From NCBI GenBank assembly GCA_029558535.1, contig JAKQEK010000131.1, positions 19,808 through 83,807 of the forward strand: a stretch of 64,000 nt of DNA, read 5' to 3'. The position numbers were made by a program, and so were the translations under genes. Positions within the stretch are counted from its first letter, which is position 1; each line of letters starts with the position of its first letter. This DNA comes from Bacteroidota bacterium (GTDB taxonomy: Bacteria > Bacteroidota > Bacteroidia > Bacteroidales > ML635J-15). This document shows, in pieces, positions 35,855 to 45,266 of the stretch. The notes beneath the pieces are model-generated. The model worked only from the letters and a program-made list of their open reading frames with translations, searched no databases and was not told where the DNA came from.

Positions 35855-38800
35855 ATGAACATAATTGACCTTAACCAAATATTAGCAAGTTTATCGGAAT
35901 CAAAACGCGAAAATGTTTTCAATTTTGCTTTCGCAATTATGGAATGGATGGGAATTGAACCAAATGGTGACAAAAAACCGCAGTTGGTTGCACCGCAGAC
36001 TCAAAAACTGAAAGATTTTCTTGTTCCTGCACCACAAACTGTTCAACCACAATTATACAGGCTTAGTGCCGAAAGCCAAAACATCCGTATTCGTTTTGCA
36101 GTTCTAAAAAAGATAAAAAAAGAATATGTTAGTCAATTAGTTGACAACGATCCTGGACTAATGAGTTATCAGGCTTTTACTAAGAACATAAGTCAAGAAA
36201 TTGCTGCAAAAGGCTATATTCCGTCACAGCCTTATTATCTGCATTTTGTCACAACACCTCAATACGATAAACTGATACTAATCTTTAACCATGGCGATCA
36301 AAAACGTTTAGTTAGCTTTAAAAACAGGCTTACAACTACCCAGTACAACAAAATACTTGAGAAATGGGCTTATATCGCTACTAAATCAAAACCGGAAATT
36401 GTAGAAACATTATGGAAATCGCTTGATATTAAAGAAGTTAACAAGGAATTCTACAAAAGAATTAAAGAACAGTTCGACAATCTCATCGAAATTGCAAAAA
36501 CACAAGATTCTTTGGCACATGAAGAAGTTTTAAAACAGTTTGCTGTTCGCCTTATTGGCAGATACATTTTTTGTTGGTTCTTAAAAGAAAAGGGTATTAT
36601 TCCAAAGGAGTTGCTTGAATCTGATACAATTTTAAGGTACAAGGATGATTTTAGTTCAACAATATTAACAAAACTGTTTTTCAAAACTTTAAATGCTGAA
36701 GTTTCAGATCCGATACGCAAAGATATTACAACAGATTTGGATGATTTTTATAAAAGTATTCCTTACTTAAATGGGGGCTTATTCGAAGTTCATAGCGAAG
36801 ACTATTTATTTGAAAAACTTAATTTAAATCAGTGGTTAATTAGTTTTGTTGGAGTTCTTGAAAGTTTCGATTTTACAGTTGACGAAGGCAATAGCCAATA
36901 CCAACATGTTGCGATTGATCCGGAAATGCTCGGTCGTATTTTTGAAAATTTACTTGCCAGTCAGAATCCCGAGACAGAAAAAATGGCAAATCAGCGAAAA
37001 GCATTTGGAGCATTTTACACTCCGCGCGAAATTGTTGATTATATGGTTAACGAAAGCCTTAAAGCTCATTTAGAAACTGCACTTTTTAGAGATATTTTAA
37101 AAATAGAAGATACAGTTAACGAACCGGCATCTCAGTTCAACGATGGTTTATTCTCTGTTACCAAACTTGAAGAACCTAAACCCACGCCTTATTCTGTTGC
37201 AAATGATAAAGAAGCAAAGGACAAAGAAAAGACACTTAGCAAAATTGAAAGACTTTTTGCTATAGATTGTTCCGATAATCCTTTCGACAAAGCCGAAACC
37301 GAAGTTGTAAAAAAAGCTTTGAGCGAAATTACAGTTTTAGACCCTGCTTGTGGTTCGGGAGCTTTTCCAATGGGTGTTATGCTAAGGCTGATGGAACTTC
37401 GCCAAATTGTAGGACACGGGCATCGCAATAATTATGACCTTAAAGAAGAAATTCTGAGTAAAAACATTTTTGGCGTGGATATTATGCCAATGGCAGTAGA
37501 AATTGCAAGACTAAGGGCATGGTTAAGCCTTGTTCTTGAATCGGATTTTAAACCTACAGATAAAAAGAACAATTTTGGAATTGCAGCCTTGCCAAATTTG
37601 GATTTTAAATTTGTTTGTGCAAACAGTTTGATAGATAGTGGATATGATGATTTTGCCGGCAAACTTAGCCTTAATGCAACGCTTTACAGATTAGATGGTG
37701 AAATTCAAAAATTGGAACGTATAAGAAATGATTATTTCGACCCCAAAGGAGATAAAGCGATTAAGAAACAATTGCAAAACGAGTTCACACAAACCAAAGA
37801 TTACATAAAATCTCAAATAAGTCACGGCAGCTTACTAAAAAACTACAATCTTACCGATTTCTTTAACAAAGTTGACGATTGGAATCCTTTCGACGATAGC
37901 CGACCATCGAGTTTCTTTTCCCCTGCCTGGATGTTTGGTATTAAAAACGGTTTTGATTTAGTAATAGGGAATCCTCCGTATATTAGTGCAAATAATATGA
38001 AGTTTGAAGAGAGAACTTTCTTCAATAAATATAAATATTATTCATCATTAACTGGTAAATGGGATTTATACGTTGCATTTATAGAAAGAGCACTTAAATT
38101 ATTGGTAAATAAAGGTCAATTAATATTTATTGTTCCATTTGGTTTGCTAAATCAGCCTTTTGCAGAAGCTTTAAGAGGGATTATTTTAAATAAGTTTAAA
38201 CTACTAAGTATTGTTGATTTACATAACAATAAAGTATTTGAAAGCGCAACGGTTCCATCATGTATTCCGCTTATAAAAAATGAAAGCGGGGAAAATTATC
38301 CGATCTCAATTTTTGAGTTTATTAATGACATGTTTATTAAAAAACATGAAATAAACGTTCTGAAATATCATATTGCAAATCAAAAGATGTTTAGAACTGA
38401 GGACTTGGATTCTAAAACTGAAGTTTTGAATAAGATAAAGAACAATGGTGAAAAACTTGATTCTTTCTTTTATTGTTCAACTGGAGCAGAAATTCATGGA
38501 AAAGAAAAAAGAAATAACGACGGTTCTCTTACGTCTGGTAAAAGTAAATTTGATGTTTTATATGATCAATTTAGAAACGGTTTAATGCCTTATATTGAAG
38601 GCGCTGATATAAAAAAATCAAAAGAAGGTAGATACTCTACACCATCAATTAAAAAGTGGCTTGATTATAGTGAGCCTGAAAAAATGAGATCTGCCAAATT
38701 TATAGAGTTATTTGAGAGCAATAAAATAATTGTTCGACGAAGTTCGGGGCTATTAAGAATTCTAGCAATTTATGATGAGCGTAAAATATATACTTCAGAA

Positions 38801-39196
38801 AAATGTTTATTGATAATAAAAAAATCAGACTTGCCTGCAACCCATTCACAATACAGCAATAAAACTCCTTTAGAATTAAAATATCTTGTTGCTATTATTA
38901 ATAGTAAACTTATAGATTTTTATTATGAAAATGTGTATGGTGGGTTTATTGACGTTTATCCAAACAATTTAAAGGAGTTGCCTATTATCATTGGCAGTAA
39001 GGAATTAATGGAATCAATAATTAATCATGTTGATAAGATAATCAAATATAGAAAAGAAGGAGAAAACACCGAACCTATAGAACGCCAAATAGACTTATTG
39101 ATTTACAAACTTTACGAACTAACCTATAACGAAGTAAAAATAATTGATCCTGAATTTTGGCTAAGTGAGGAGGAGTATAATAAAATTAAGTTGTAA
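35855..39196 (+). CDS. Eco57I/TaqI-like adenine-N6 DNA methyltransferase
   Basis: 1113 aa. An N-terminal region of about 380 residues without a visible PD-(D/E)XK motif; 'GAFYTPREIVDYMV' opens the methylase core. SAM motif I 'DPACGSGAF' (496-504), catalytic motif IV NPPY (706-709). The C-terminal part (about 870-1090) resembles a TaqI_C target-recognition domain: 'FRNGLMPYIEGADIKK', 'IIVRRSSG', 'LKYLVAIINSKLIDFYY', 'GGFIDVYPNNLKELPI'. Type IIG enzymes of this size carry a fused nuclease; here none is seen, and the PLD-helicase next door probably supplies cleavage. It should methylate adenine in one asymmetric site. Confidence 0.88.
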   Translation: MNIIDLNQILASLSESKRENVFNFAFAIMEWMGIEPNGDKKPQLVAPQTQKLKDFLVPAPQTVQPQLYRLSAESQNIRIRFAVLKKIKKEYVSQLVDNDPGLMSYQAFTKNISQEIAAKGYIPSQPYYLHFVTTPQYDKLILIFNHGDQKRLVSFKNRLTTTQYNKILEKWAYIATKSKPEIVETLWKSLDIKEVNKEFYKRIKEQFDNLIEIAKTQDSLAHEEVLKQFAVRLIGRYIFCWFLKEKGIIPKELLESDTILRYKDDFSSTILTKLFFKTLNAEVSDPIRKDITTDLDDFYKSIPYLNGGLFEVHSEDYLFEKLNLNQWLISFVGVLESFDFTVDEGNSQYQHVAIDPEMLGRIFENLLASQNPETEKMANQRKAFGAFYTPREIVDYMVNESLKAHLETALFRDILKIEDTVNEPASQFNDGLFSVTKLEEPKPTPYSVANDKEAKDKEKTLSKIERLFAIDCSDNPFDKAETEVVKKALSEITVLDPACGSGAFPMGVMLRLMELRQIVGHGHRNNYDLKEEILSKNIFGVDIMPMAVEIARLRAWLSLVLESDFKPTDKKNNFGIAALPNLDFKFVCANSLIDSGYDDFAGKLSLNATLYRLDGEIQKLERIRNDYFDPKGDKAIKKQLQNEFTQTKDYIKSQISHGSLLKNYNLTDFFNKVDDWNPFDDSRPSSFFSPAWMFGIKNGFDLVIGNPPYISANNMKFEERTFFNKYKYYSSLTGKWDLYVAFIERALKLLVNKGQLIFIVPFGLLNQPFAEALRGIILNKFKLLSIVDLHNNKVFESATVPSCIPLIKNESGENYPISIFEFINDMFIKKHEINVLKYHIANQKMFRTEDLDSKTEVLNKIKNNGEKLDSFFYCSTGAEIHGKEKRNNDGSLTSGKSKFDVLYDQFRNGLMPYIEGADIKKSKEGRYSTPSIKKWLDYSEPEKMRSAKFIELFESNKIIVRRSSGLLRILAIYDERKIYTSEKCLLIIKKSDLPATHSQYSNKTPLELKYLVAIINSKLIDFYYENVYGGFIDVYPNNLKELPIIIGSKELMESIINHVDKIIKYRKEGENTEPIERQIDLLIYKLYELTYNEVKIIDPEFWLSEEEYNKIKL

Positions 39197-39201
39197 AAAA
39201 A

Positions 39202-40032
39202 ATGCGAGAAGATAGCATATCCAAATTAGCATTACTAGTCAATTTTGCTTTCGCGCAAAAGTTTATTTTCCACACATATAAATTTGATTTTCAGCATGTT
39301 TACCGAGGACGTAAGTTTGAATATTCGAAAAATTACAACCTTGAAAAAGTCAAAAAAAAAGTTACAAACATAAAAGACATGTGGGCACCACCAGCAAGAT
39401 ACGCTTCAAATAACCGATGCAATAGAGCTGGAGACCCAAAGCTATATTTAACCACATTAAAAAAAGCCATTCCCTTTGAATTAAGATATGAATTAGGAGA
39501 TAAAATTGCGATAATTACTTACAAATCTATTGAGCAATTAAATAAAATTGCAGTTATTGGATGCAAGCAACTCATGCAAACTGATGAAATATTCAAAGAT
39601 ATTTTTATTTATCATCTTAAAGATAAAAGCTTAGAAGTAAAACAAATTGAAGACATGTTTGCTAACTTTTACATAAAACCTAAAGATTATAACATGAAGC
39701 AACATGAATGGTTCTTGAAGAAATATAATCTACCAATCGATTTAAGACTTTATGATTTAACGATTGCCGTATCAGAAAACTATCTTAATTCAGGAGTTCA
39801 TGGATTGATATATCCTTGTGTAGCACAAAATTTTAAAAGTGCCAATTTTGTTTTGCAGCCAGAGCAATTTGCTGAAATATTAAAGCCAACTGCAATTGAA
39901 ATTTATGACAGTTTTATACTCAAAGACAATAACAATGTTGTTACCAGATTGTTATCAAGCGGGTATTTTGAAAACAGCGGAAATATCTCATGGTCAGATT
40001 CAAGTACAAATAATTGGATAGAATGGGAATAA
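39202..40032 (+). CDS. Probable divergent RES-domain protein (NAD-targeting effector candidate)
   Basis: 276 aa, 5 bases after the methyltransferase. The stretch 'RCNRAGDPKLYLTTLKKA' followed by 'IPFELR' (72-95) matches the RES core (R-x-N-x-x-G...LY...E): R72, G77, Y82, E93; a preceding 'VYRGRKF' could give the first Arg (R35). The third RES landmark, usually Y-P-S, appears as 'GLIYPCVAQN' with C206 in place of Ser. RES toxins (MbcT, ParT) degrade or use NAD+, or ADP-ribosylate targets. Usual partners are Xre-MbcA antitoxins; none is adjacent here. I cannot exclude a different DNA-system accessory fold; confidence is moderate. Confidence 0.5.
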   Translation: MREDSISKLALLVNFAFAQKFIFHTYKFDFQHVYRGRKFEYSKNYNLEKVKKKVTNIKDMWAPPARYASNNRCNRAGDPKLYLTTLKKAIPFELRYELGDKIAIITYKSIEQLNKIAVIGCKQLMQTDEIFKDIFIYHLKDKSLEVKQIEDMFANFYIKPKDYNMKQHEWFLKKYNLPIDLRLYDLTIAVSENYLNSGVHGLIYPCVAQNFKSANFVLQPEQFAEILKPTAIEIYDSFILKDNNNVVTRLLSSGYFENSGNISWSDSSTNNWIEWE

Positions 40033-40033
40033 A

Positions 40034-40070
40034 ATAAGAGGCTGTCTAAAAAGGCAGCCTCTTATTTTTT
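40034..40070. terminator. Strong bidirectional terminator closing the defence cassette
   Basis: 11-bp perfect stem (40034-40044 with 40055-40065; core AAGAGGCTG/CAGCCTCTT), 10-nt loop, then a T-run on the plus strand and a weaker A/T tract on the minus side. It lies between the RES-like gene and the convergent flotillin gene. Confidence 0.85.
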
Positions 40071-41575
40071 TATTTTTCTGTTTTCGGTTTCGGTTTTACC
40101 TCTTCAGCTTCAATCAATGGAGGCTCAGTTCCTTTTTCATCAACCGGTGCTTTTCCTTTCAGATAATCGGGTAATTCAATACCGGCCATTTTAAATAATT
40201 CATTAAACGGAGGAATTGACCCCAGCATTCCTGAAAGAAAGTTAGCTGTTGTGGGTTTGCCACCATTAGCACCTCCGCCCATATTGTCCCAAACGGTAAT
40301 CTTATCAATTTTAAGATTTTTAATAGCTTCGACCTGAGATTTGACAATATCCGGCAATTTATCTGCAATCATCAGCATAACTGCATCACGGGAATTATCT
40401 CCGGCAGCCTTAACAATCTTATCGAAACCTTCTGCTTGCTTGCTAAGAATTTCATATATACCTTTACCTTCGGCCTGCATTTTGAGTAAAATTGCGTCTG
40501 CCTCACCTTTAGCAAGTCTGCGGGTTTGTTCAGCAATAGCATCGGCAGCAATTTCAATTTTTTGTTTATCAATTTCTGTAGGAACAACCACATTAGCGTA
40601 TTGAGTAGCTTTGTCTCTTAAAGCTCTTATCTCTTCAGCAATTTTTTCTGCAGCATACGCGTCTTCGAGAGCTTTTGCCCGTTTTACTTTTTCTGCAGAT
40701 ATAGCAATACGTTCTGCTTCGGCTTGTTGCTCACGGCGTTTAGCATCAGAATTTGCAATGGTAATTTTAGCAAGGTTTTCTCCTTCCACAGCCAATGCGT
40801 CTGCCTCTGAAGTTTTTACACGTTCCTGACGCTGAGCATCAGCTTCACCGATTTTAGCATAAGCCAAAGCCCCGGCTACTTTAACCCTTTGTTCTTTTTC
40901 TGCTTCTGCCTGACCAATTTCCCCGTCACGATTCTTTTCAGCAACAGATTTCTTGGCATCGTTGATAGCTTTTGCAGCAGCTTCTTTTCCAAGTGCAATA
41001 ATATAACCCGATTCATCATTTAAGTCTGTAACGTTAACGTTTATTAATTTCAGACCTATTTTCTTCAACTCAGCTTCAACATTTGATGAAACAGCTTCGA
41101 GGAACTTATCACGGTTTGAGTTAATTTCCTCAATATCCATTGTTGCAACAACAAGACGCAATTGTCCGAATAAAATATCTTCGGCCAATTTACTGATATC
41201 CTGTTGTGAAAGTCCTAACAAGCGTTCTGCTGCATTTGTCATTACACTGTCCTCAGTGCTAATACCAACAGTAAAACGAGATGGAACATCCACACGAATG
41301 TTTTGTTTAGACAAAGCACTTCTCAGATTTATTTCAATTGAAAATGGTGTAAGGTCAAGAAATTCATAATCCTGAATTACGGGCCAAATAAAAGCCGCTC
41401 CACCGTGAATACATTTTGCTGTTCGCGACTCAAGATTTTTCTTGCCAACTTTACCATAAATAACTAAGATTCTGTCAGATGGACAACGTTTGTATCTTCT
41501 CAGAAATGTAATAATCAGTATAAATACAAATATTACTACTGCAACAATAATAAATAAAAAATATTCTCCATTCAT
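40070..41575 (-). CDS. Flotillin-like SPFH protein
   Basis: 501 aa. N-terminal membrane helix (5-27), then an SPFH/band-7 domain ('RILVIYGKVG', 'LDLTPFSIEINLRSALSKQN', 'AAERLLGLSQQDISKLAEDI', 'IEEINSNRDKF', 'IGLKLINVNVTDLND'). A long Ala/Glu-rich coiled coil (about 205-360, 'KAINDAKKSVAEKNRDGEIG' onward) and a Pro/Lys-rich C-terminus follow. Flotillins scaffold ordered membrane domains. 25 bases downstream of the NfeD/YuaF-like gene, the same order as the yuaF-floT pair of Bacillus. Confidence 0.92.
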   Translation of the reverse strand: MNGEYFLFIIVAVVIFVFILIITFLRRYKRCPSDRILVIYGKVGKKNLESRTAKCIHGGAAFIWPVIQDYEFLDLTPFSIEINLRSALSKQNIRVDVPSRFTVGISTEDSVMTNAAERLLGLSQQDISKLAEDILFGQLRLVVATMDIEEINSNRDKFLEAVSSNVEAELKKIGLKLINVNVTDLNDESGYIIALGKEAAAKAINDAKKSVAEKNRDGEIGQAEAEKEQRVKVAGALAYAKIGEADAQRQERVKTSEADALAVEGENLAKITIANSDAKRREQQAEAERIAISAEKVKRAKALEDAYAAEKIAEEIRALRDKATQYANVVVPTEIDKQKIEIAADAIAEQTRRLAKGEADAILLKMQAEGKGIYEILSKQAEGFDKIVKAAGDNSRDAVMLMIADKLPDIVKSQVEAIKNLKIDKITVWDNMGGGANGGKPTTANFLSGMLGSIPPFNELFKMAGIELPDYLKGKAPVDEKGTEPPLIEAEEVKPKPKTEK

Positions 41576-41600
41576 AGTTTATAATTTAAGTTATTAATAT

Positions 41601-42191
41601 TTATAACAATTCTACCATTAAAATTTCACCAGCCTCAATTGCGACAACTTTTACCAAACTACCTGACTTTATATCTTCAGGATTATCCGTCATTGCATCA
41701 AGTGTTTTCAGTCCTTGCACATTAACCTGAATTTTACCGACTCCCGATTTTGCAGCAGGAATTCTTAAATACACCGAGGCTGTTTTTCCTATGGCATTTT
41801 CTATTTTAGCATTTCCGCTTTCGGTAAGCTTACTCATCAAATAAAACAAAGTTGCCATTATTAACATCATAAGCATACCGCCAATAATAGCGAGAAAAAT
41901 GCTTAATCCATCACTCAAACCGGCATCCAGACAAGCAATTCCTGTCCAACCAAAAATGGTAAAAAATGCCATGAAATTTTTCAGCGTAATAAATTGAAAG
42001 CCTATTCCCGTGTCAGAATCTACTTCTAAGTCAGCATCTCCCGAAGCATCTACATCAGAATCTACTCCGGCACCTATAAGAGTCATTATAAGTTGAATAA
42101 GAAAAATAGCAGAAAATGGCAGAGCAAATCCCCAAAATATTTTTTCAAGAATTTCCATCGATGCCCACCATGAATTAATATCTAATAGCAT
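41601..42191 (-). CDS. YuaF/NfeD-like membrane protein
   Basis: 196 aa. TM segments at about 15-40, 75-95 and 98-120; an Asp-rich periplasmic loop ('DSDVDASGDADLEVDSDTG') between the first two. The C-terminal OB-fold-like domain (about 128-196) has 'IGKTASVYLRIPAAKSGVGK' and 'GSLVKVVAIEAGEILMV', as in NfeD-family proteins that accompany flotillins. Probable partner of the flotillin 25 bases downstream in membrane-domain organisation. Confidence 0.85.
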   Translation of the reverse strand: MLLDINSWWASMEILEKIFWGFALPFSAIFLIQLIMTLIGAGVDSDVDASGDADLEVDSDTGIGFQFITLKNFMAFFTIFGWTGIACLDAGLSDGLSIFLAIIGGMLMMLIMATLFYLMSKLTESGNAKIENAIGKTASVYLRIPAAKSGVGKIQVNVQGLKTLDAMTDNPEDIKSGSLVKVVAIEAGEILMVELL

Positions 42192-42364
42192 GATTTTTAA
42201 ATTTTGGTTTAGACTTGTAAAGTTATAAATGTTTTTATTAAAGTCAAGAATTTAAAATCAACAAATTATTAACAGTGCAATCACTTACAATAACACTAAC
42301 GAATACAATTTGCAAATTTAGTTTTATCACGAAAATAGAAAATAACTGCTATTAAATATATTAT

Positions 42365-42379
42365 TTTAACCTAGTTAAA
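42365..42379. promoter_or_regulatory. Palindrome upstream of the aldolase gene
   Basis: TTTAAC-CTA-GTTAAA, perfect 6-bp dyad about 79 bases before the aldolase ATG, in an otherwise A/T-rich divergent spacer (42192-42457). Position suits a regulator site; no regulator can be named. Confidence 0.3.
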
Positions 42380-42457
42380 TTTGTTTGATAAGAAAACTGA
42401 ACCTAACTTAGCAGCAAAATTATCAAAAAGACCTATAACATTTAAATTTAAGATAAA

Positions 42458-43456
42458 ATGCCAGTAAGTTACAAAGAAATTGGATTAGTGAACACCGGAG
42501 AAATGTTCAAAAAAGCTACAATAGGAGGATATGCAATTCCTGCTTTTAATTTTAACAATATGGAGCAAATGCAAGCCATAGTATCTGCTTGTGCAGAGAC
42601 AAAGTCTCCTGTAATATTGCAAGTATCGAGTGGTGCACGCAAATATGCAAATCAGACTTTGTTGAGATATATGGCTCAAGGTGCTGTCGAGTACGCCAAA
42701 GAACTAGGTTGGACACATCCACAAATATGTTTGCATCTCGATCACGGAGATAGCTTTGAACTTTGCAAAAGCTGTGTAGAAATGGGCTTTTCGTCAGTTA
42801 TGATTGACGGTTCTCATTTACCTTATGAGGAAAATATTGCATTAACCCGTAAAGTAGTTGAATTTGCTCATCAATTCGATGTAAGCGTTGAAGGAGAACT
42901 TGGAGTTTTAGCAGGTATTGAAGATGAAGTTTCTGCAGAACACAGCACTTACACCCAACCTGAAGAAGTTATTGATTTTGTAAAAAGGACAGGCGTAGAT
43001 TCTTTAGCAATATCAATAGGTACGTCACACGGAGCAAATAAGTTTACTCCTGCACAATGTACAAGAGATGCTAACGGAAAACTTGTACCTCCTCCGTTAC
43101 GTTTCGATATTCTCGCTGAAATAGAAAAACAAATTCCCGGATTCCCAATCGTACTTCATGGATCATCTTCTGTACCTGAAGAATATGTTAAAACAATTAA
43201 CGACAATGGAGGAAATTTAAAAGATACTATCGGAATACCTGAAGACCAGTTAAGACAAGCGACCAAATCAGCAGTTTGTAAAATCAATATAGACTCAGAC
43301 GGACGTCTTGCTATGACGGCAACTATAAGAAAATTCTTTAACGCAAGTCCTGAAAAATTTGATCCTCGTCAATATTTAGGTCCTGCACGTGAAGAACTAA
43401 AAAAACTATACATCCATAAGATTAAAAATGTATTGGGAAGCTTCGATAAAGCGTAA
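42458..43456 (+). CDS. fba: Class II fructose-bisphosphate aldolase
   Basis: 332 aa, zinc-dependent aldolase of glycolysis/gluconeogenesis. Seen: 'GYAIPAFNFNNMEQMQAIV', 'ICLHLDHGDSFELCKSCV' (catalytic Asp and zinc His), 'SVMIDGSHLPYEENI', 'VSVEGELGVLAGIEDEVSAE', 'SLAISIGTSHGANKF' (zinc His), 'VLHGSSSVPEEYV' and 'CKINIDSDGRLAM'. The long insertion around 'DNGGNLKDTIGIPEDQLRQA' is typical of the longer class IIB type. It ends before a clear terminator at 43476. Confidence 0.95.
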   Translation: MPVSYKEIGLVNTGEMFKKATIGGYAIPAFNFNNMEQMQAIVSACAETKSPVILQVSSGARKYANQTLLRYMAQGAVEYAKELGWTHPQICLHLDHGDSFELCKSCVEMGFSSVMIDGSHLPYEENIALTRKVVEFAHQFDVSVEGELGVLAGIEDEVSAEHSTYTQPEEVIDFVKRTGVDSLAISIGTSHGANKFTPAQCTRDANGKLVPPPLRFDILAEIEKQIPGFPIVLHGSSSVPEEYVKTINDNGGNLKDTIGIPEDQLRQATKSAVCKINIDSDGRLAMTATIRKFFNASPEKFDPRQYLGPAREELKKLYIHKIKNVLGSFDKA

Positions 43457-43475
43457 TTGAAAGATTTTATTCACT

Positions 43476-43507
43476 AAAAGCTGTCTTATTCAGGACAGCT
43501 TTTTTGT
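43476..43507 (+). terminator. Intrinsic terminator after the aldolase gene
   Basis: 10-bp perfect stem AAAAGCTGTC/GACAGCTTTT (43476-43485 and 43494-43503), 8-nt loop, followed by more T's. Confidence 0.85.
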
Positions 43508-43563
43508 TTTGCAAACCTGTCTTATTCAATAATTTTTTCATACTTTTGTAAAAAACATAAGCT

Positions 43564-44418
43564 ATGTACATTTTTGCCGATAGTGGTTCAACCAAAACAA
43601 ACTGGCTAATAACAAATTCCGAGGGAGAAATAATAAGTGGTTTTCAAACTATTGGATTGAATCCTTATTTTGTCTCAAAAGAAAGGATATTACAAGCTAT
43701 TGGCGAACAATTTCCTTCGGGTGTAGATTCATTGTTAATTAAAAAAGTATTTTTTTATGGCTCAGGATGTGGCGCCCTGGACAATCATGAACATTTAAGA
43801 TTTGCACTTGAAGATTACTTTTTTAATGCAAAAGTTCAAATTTTTTCGGATATGCTGGGGACAGCACGAGCAATATTTAAAAATTCGGAAGGGATTGCCG
43901 CGATTATTGGTACAGGAACAAATTCCTGTTTATACAACGGCACATCAATAAGTCAAAGTGCTATCTCACTTGGATATATTTTAGGCGATGAAGGCAGCGG
44001 TGCATATATAGGTAAAGTATTTTCAAAAATGTACCTTGAAAAAAGATTTGATGCTGAATTAAATAGAAAAATATTGGATGAAACGGGTGCTACTCATTCT
44101 TCAATCTTATCGGCAATTTATCAAAATCCCCATCCTAACAGATATTTAGCAGAATTTTGTATTTTCATTAAAAATCACATTGATCATCCTCAACTGCAAG
44201 AACTCATAAGAATTTCTTTTGACAGGTTTTTCGAAAAATATATTAAAATTTATAAGAATTTCAATAAATATCCCCTTGGTTTTTGTGGAAGTGTTGCCTT
44301 AAATTTTAAAGATTTCATTAATGATATCTCTATTAAATATGAAATGAAAGATTTGATTTTTATAAACAAACCTTTGGAAGGTCTAATTGAATATCACACA
44401 CTTAACAAATTCGAATAA
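43564..44418 (+). CDS. N-acetylglucosamine kinase-like (BadF/BadG ASKHA family)
   Basis: 284 aa. ASKHA ATPase fold: phosphate-1 loop 'ADSGSTKTNWLI' at the N-terminus, 'KVFFYGSGCGAL', 'IFSDMLGTARAIF' (catalytic Asp in SDML), phosphate-2 'AAIIGTGTNSCLYNG', 'LGYILGDEGSGAYIGK', and the adenosine part 'GFCGSVALNF'. Matches the short Bacteroidota GlcNAc-kinase-like proteins; recycling of cell-wall amino sugar is the likely role. Convergent with the class IV aminotransferase, 5 bases apart. Confidence 0.85.
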   Translation: MYIFADSGSTKTNWLITNSEGEIISGFQTIGLNPYFVSKERILQAIGEQFPSGVDSLLIKKVFFYGSGCGALDNHEHLRFALEDYFFNAKVQIFSDMLGTARAIFKNSEGIAAIIGTGTNSCLYNGTSISQSAISLGYILGDEGSGAYIGKVFSKMYLEKRFDAELNRKILDETGATHSSILSAIYQNPHPNRYLAEFCIFIKNHIDHPQLQELIRISFDRFFEKYIKIYKNFNKYPLGFCGSVALNFKDFINDISIKYEMKDLIFINKPLEGLIEYHTLNKFE

Positions 44419-44423
44419 AAACT

Positions 44424-45266
44424 TTAAACCATTTCATTAATTTTATTAATTATCGAAGTTGAAATCTTATGATAATACCTTCTTTCTCCATAGCCTAAAA
44501 CCCATCTTATACCATTAACCACATCCACACAAAATATTTCGTCTGCTGATAACAAATCCTCTTTTTTTATTGATTTTGGTAAAACTAAAATTTTCAAAGA
44601 TCGGGCAGCATCAATAACTATTTCAGCAAATATTTTATTCGAATCGTTTGGCATTCTTTCGGGTACGAATAGTTTGTTGTCTTTAATAATAAACACACCC
44701 GAGAAAATTGTTTTAACGATATTAGCTTTACCGTCAGTTATAAAAACATCATCAAGGTCAAATTCTTCAAGGTATGATGACAGAAGCATTTCTTCATTAA
44801 AATACGGGGTAACATCAGATTTAAAAACGAAATCGGGTAGTGTATAATTTCGCAATATATTCAATTTCAGGCCATTGTTTATAACTTGATATGACTCCTC
44901 GGGAAACGAATTTACAGTAATTAATATTGAAACAGAATTTTTGTCAGGCAACAAGGTTTGAGAATCATCACGAAAAACCGAAACTCTGGATGTAAATCCT
45001 TTATAAATTCTATTTTTTTGTAAAAGCAATTCTAAATCGGTTTCAAATATAGACTTCTTGAGTAATAGCGGTCTATCCATTTTCAAACGACTCATCGTGG
45101 CAATCAAATATTCAAAATATCTATCAACAAAAAAAGCTTTTGAAGAATTACCTCTTAATTCGAAACTAAAAACATCGGCATATAAAAATCCTCTATTCAA
45201 ATTCGTAAGACAAGGTTTTGCAGCAGGCAATATTTCTCCATTAAGCATCAGGTATTTTGCTGTCAT
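44424..45266 (-). CDS. Class IV PLP enzyme (aminodeoxychorismate lyase / branched-chain aminotransferase-like)
   Basis: 280 aa, fold-type IV. Seen: 'NRGFLYADVFSFELRGNSSK' at the start, 'YFEYLIATMSRLKM', the region before the Lys 'FKSDVTPYF' (Lys of the 'YKS/FKS' kind), 'DLDDVFITDGKANIVKTIFS' and 'SADEIFCVDVVNGIRWVLGY'. Bacteroidota PabC-like proteins of this length have the same pattern. Overlaps the phosphatase gene by 4 bases. Exact reaction unsure. Confidence 0.75.
   Translation of the reverse strand: MTAKYLMLNGEILPAAKPCLTNLNRGFLYADVFSFELRGNSSKAFFVDRYFEYLIATMSRLKMDRPLLLKKSIFETDLELLLQKNRIYKGFTSRVSVFRDDSQTLLPDKNSVSILITVNSFPEESYQVINNGLKLNILRNYTLPDFVFKSDVTPYFNEEMLLSSYLEEFDLDDVFITDGKANIVKTIFSGVFIIKDNKLFVPERMPNDSNKIFAEIVIDAARSLKILVLPKSIKKEDLLSADEIFCVDVVNGIRWVLGYGERRYYHKISTSIINKINEMV

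Noticed and set aside
32034..40032. Complete DISARM or BREX system
   Set aside because: No DrmA/DrmB, PglZ, BrxC or BrxL-like genes; only the SNF2, PLD and methylase elements overlap.
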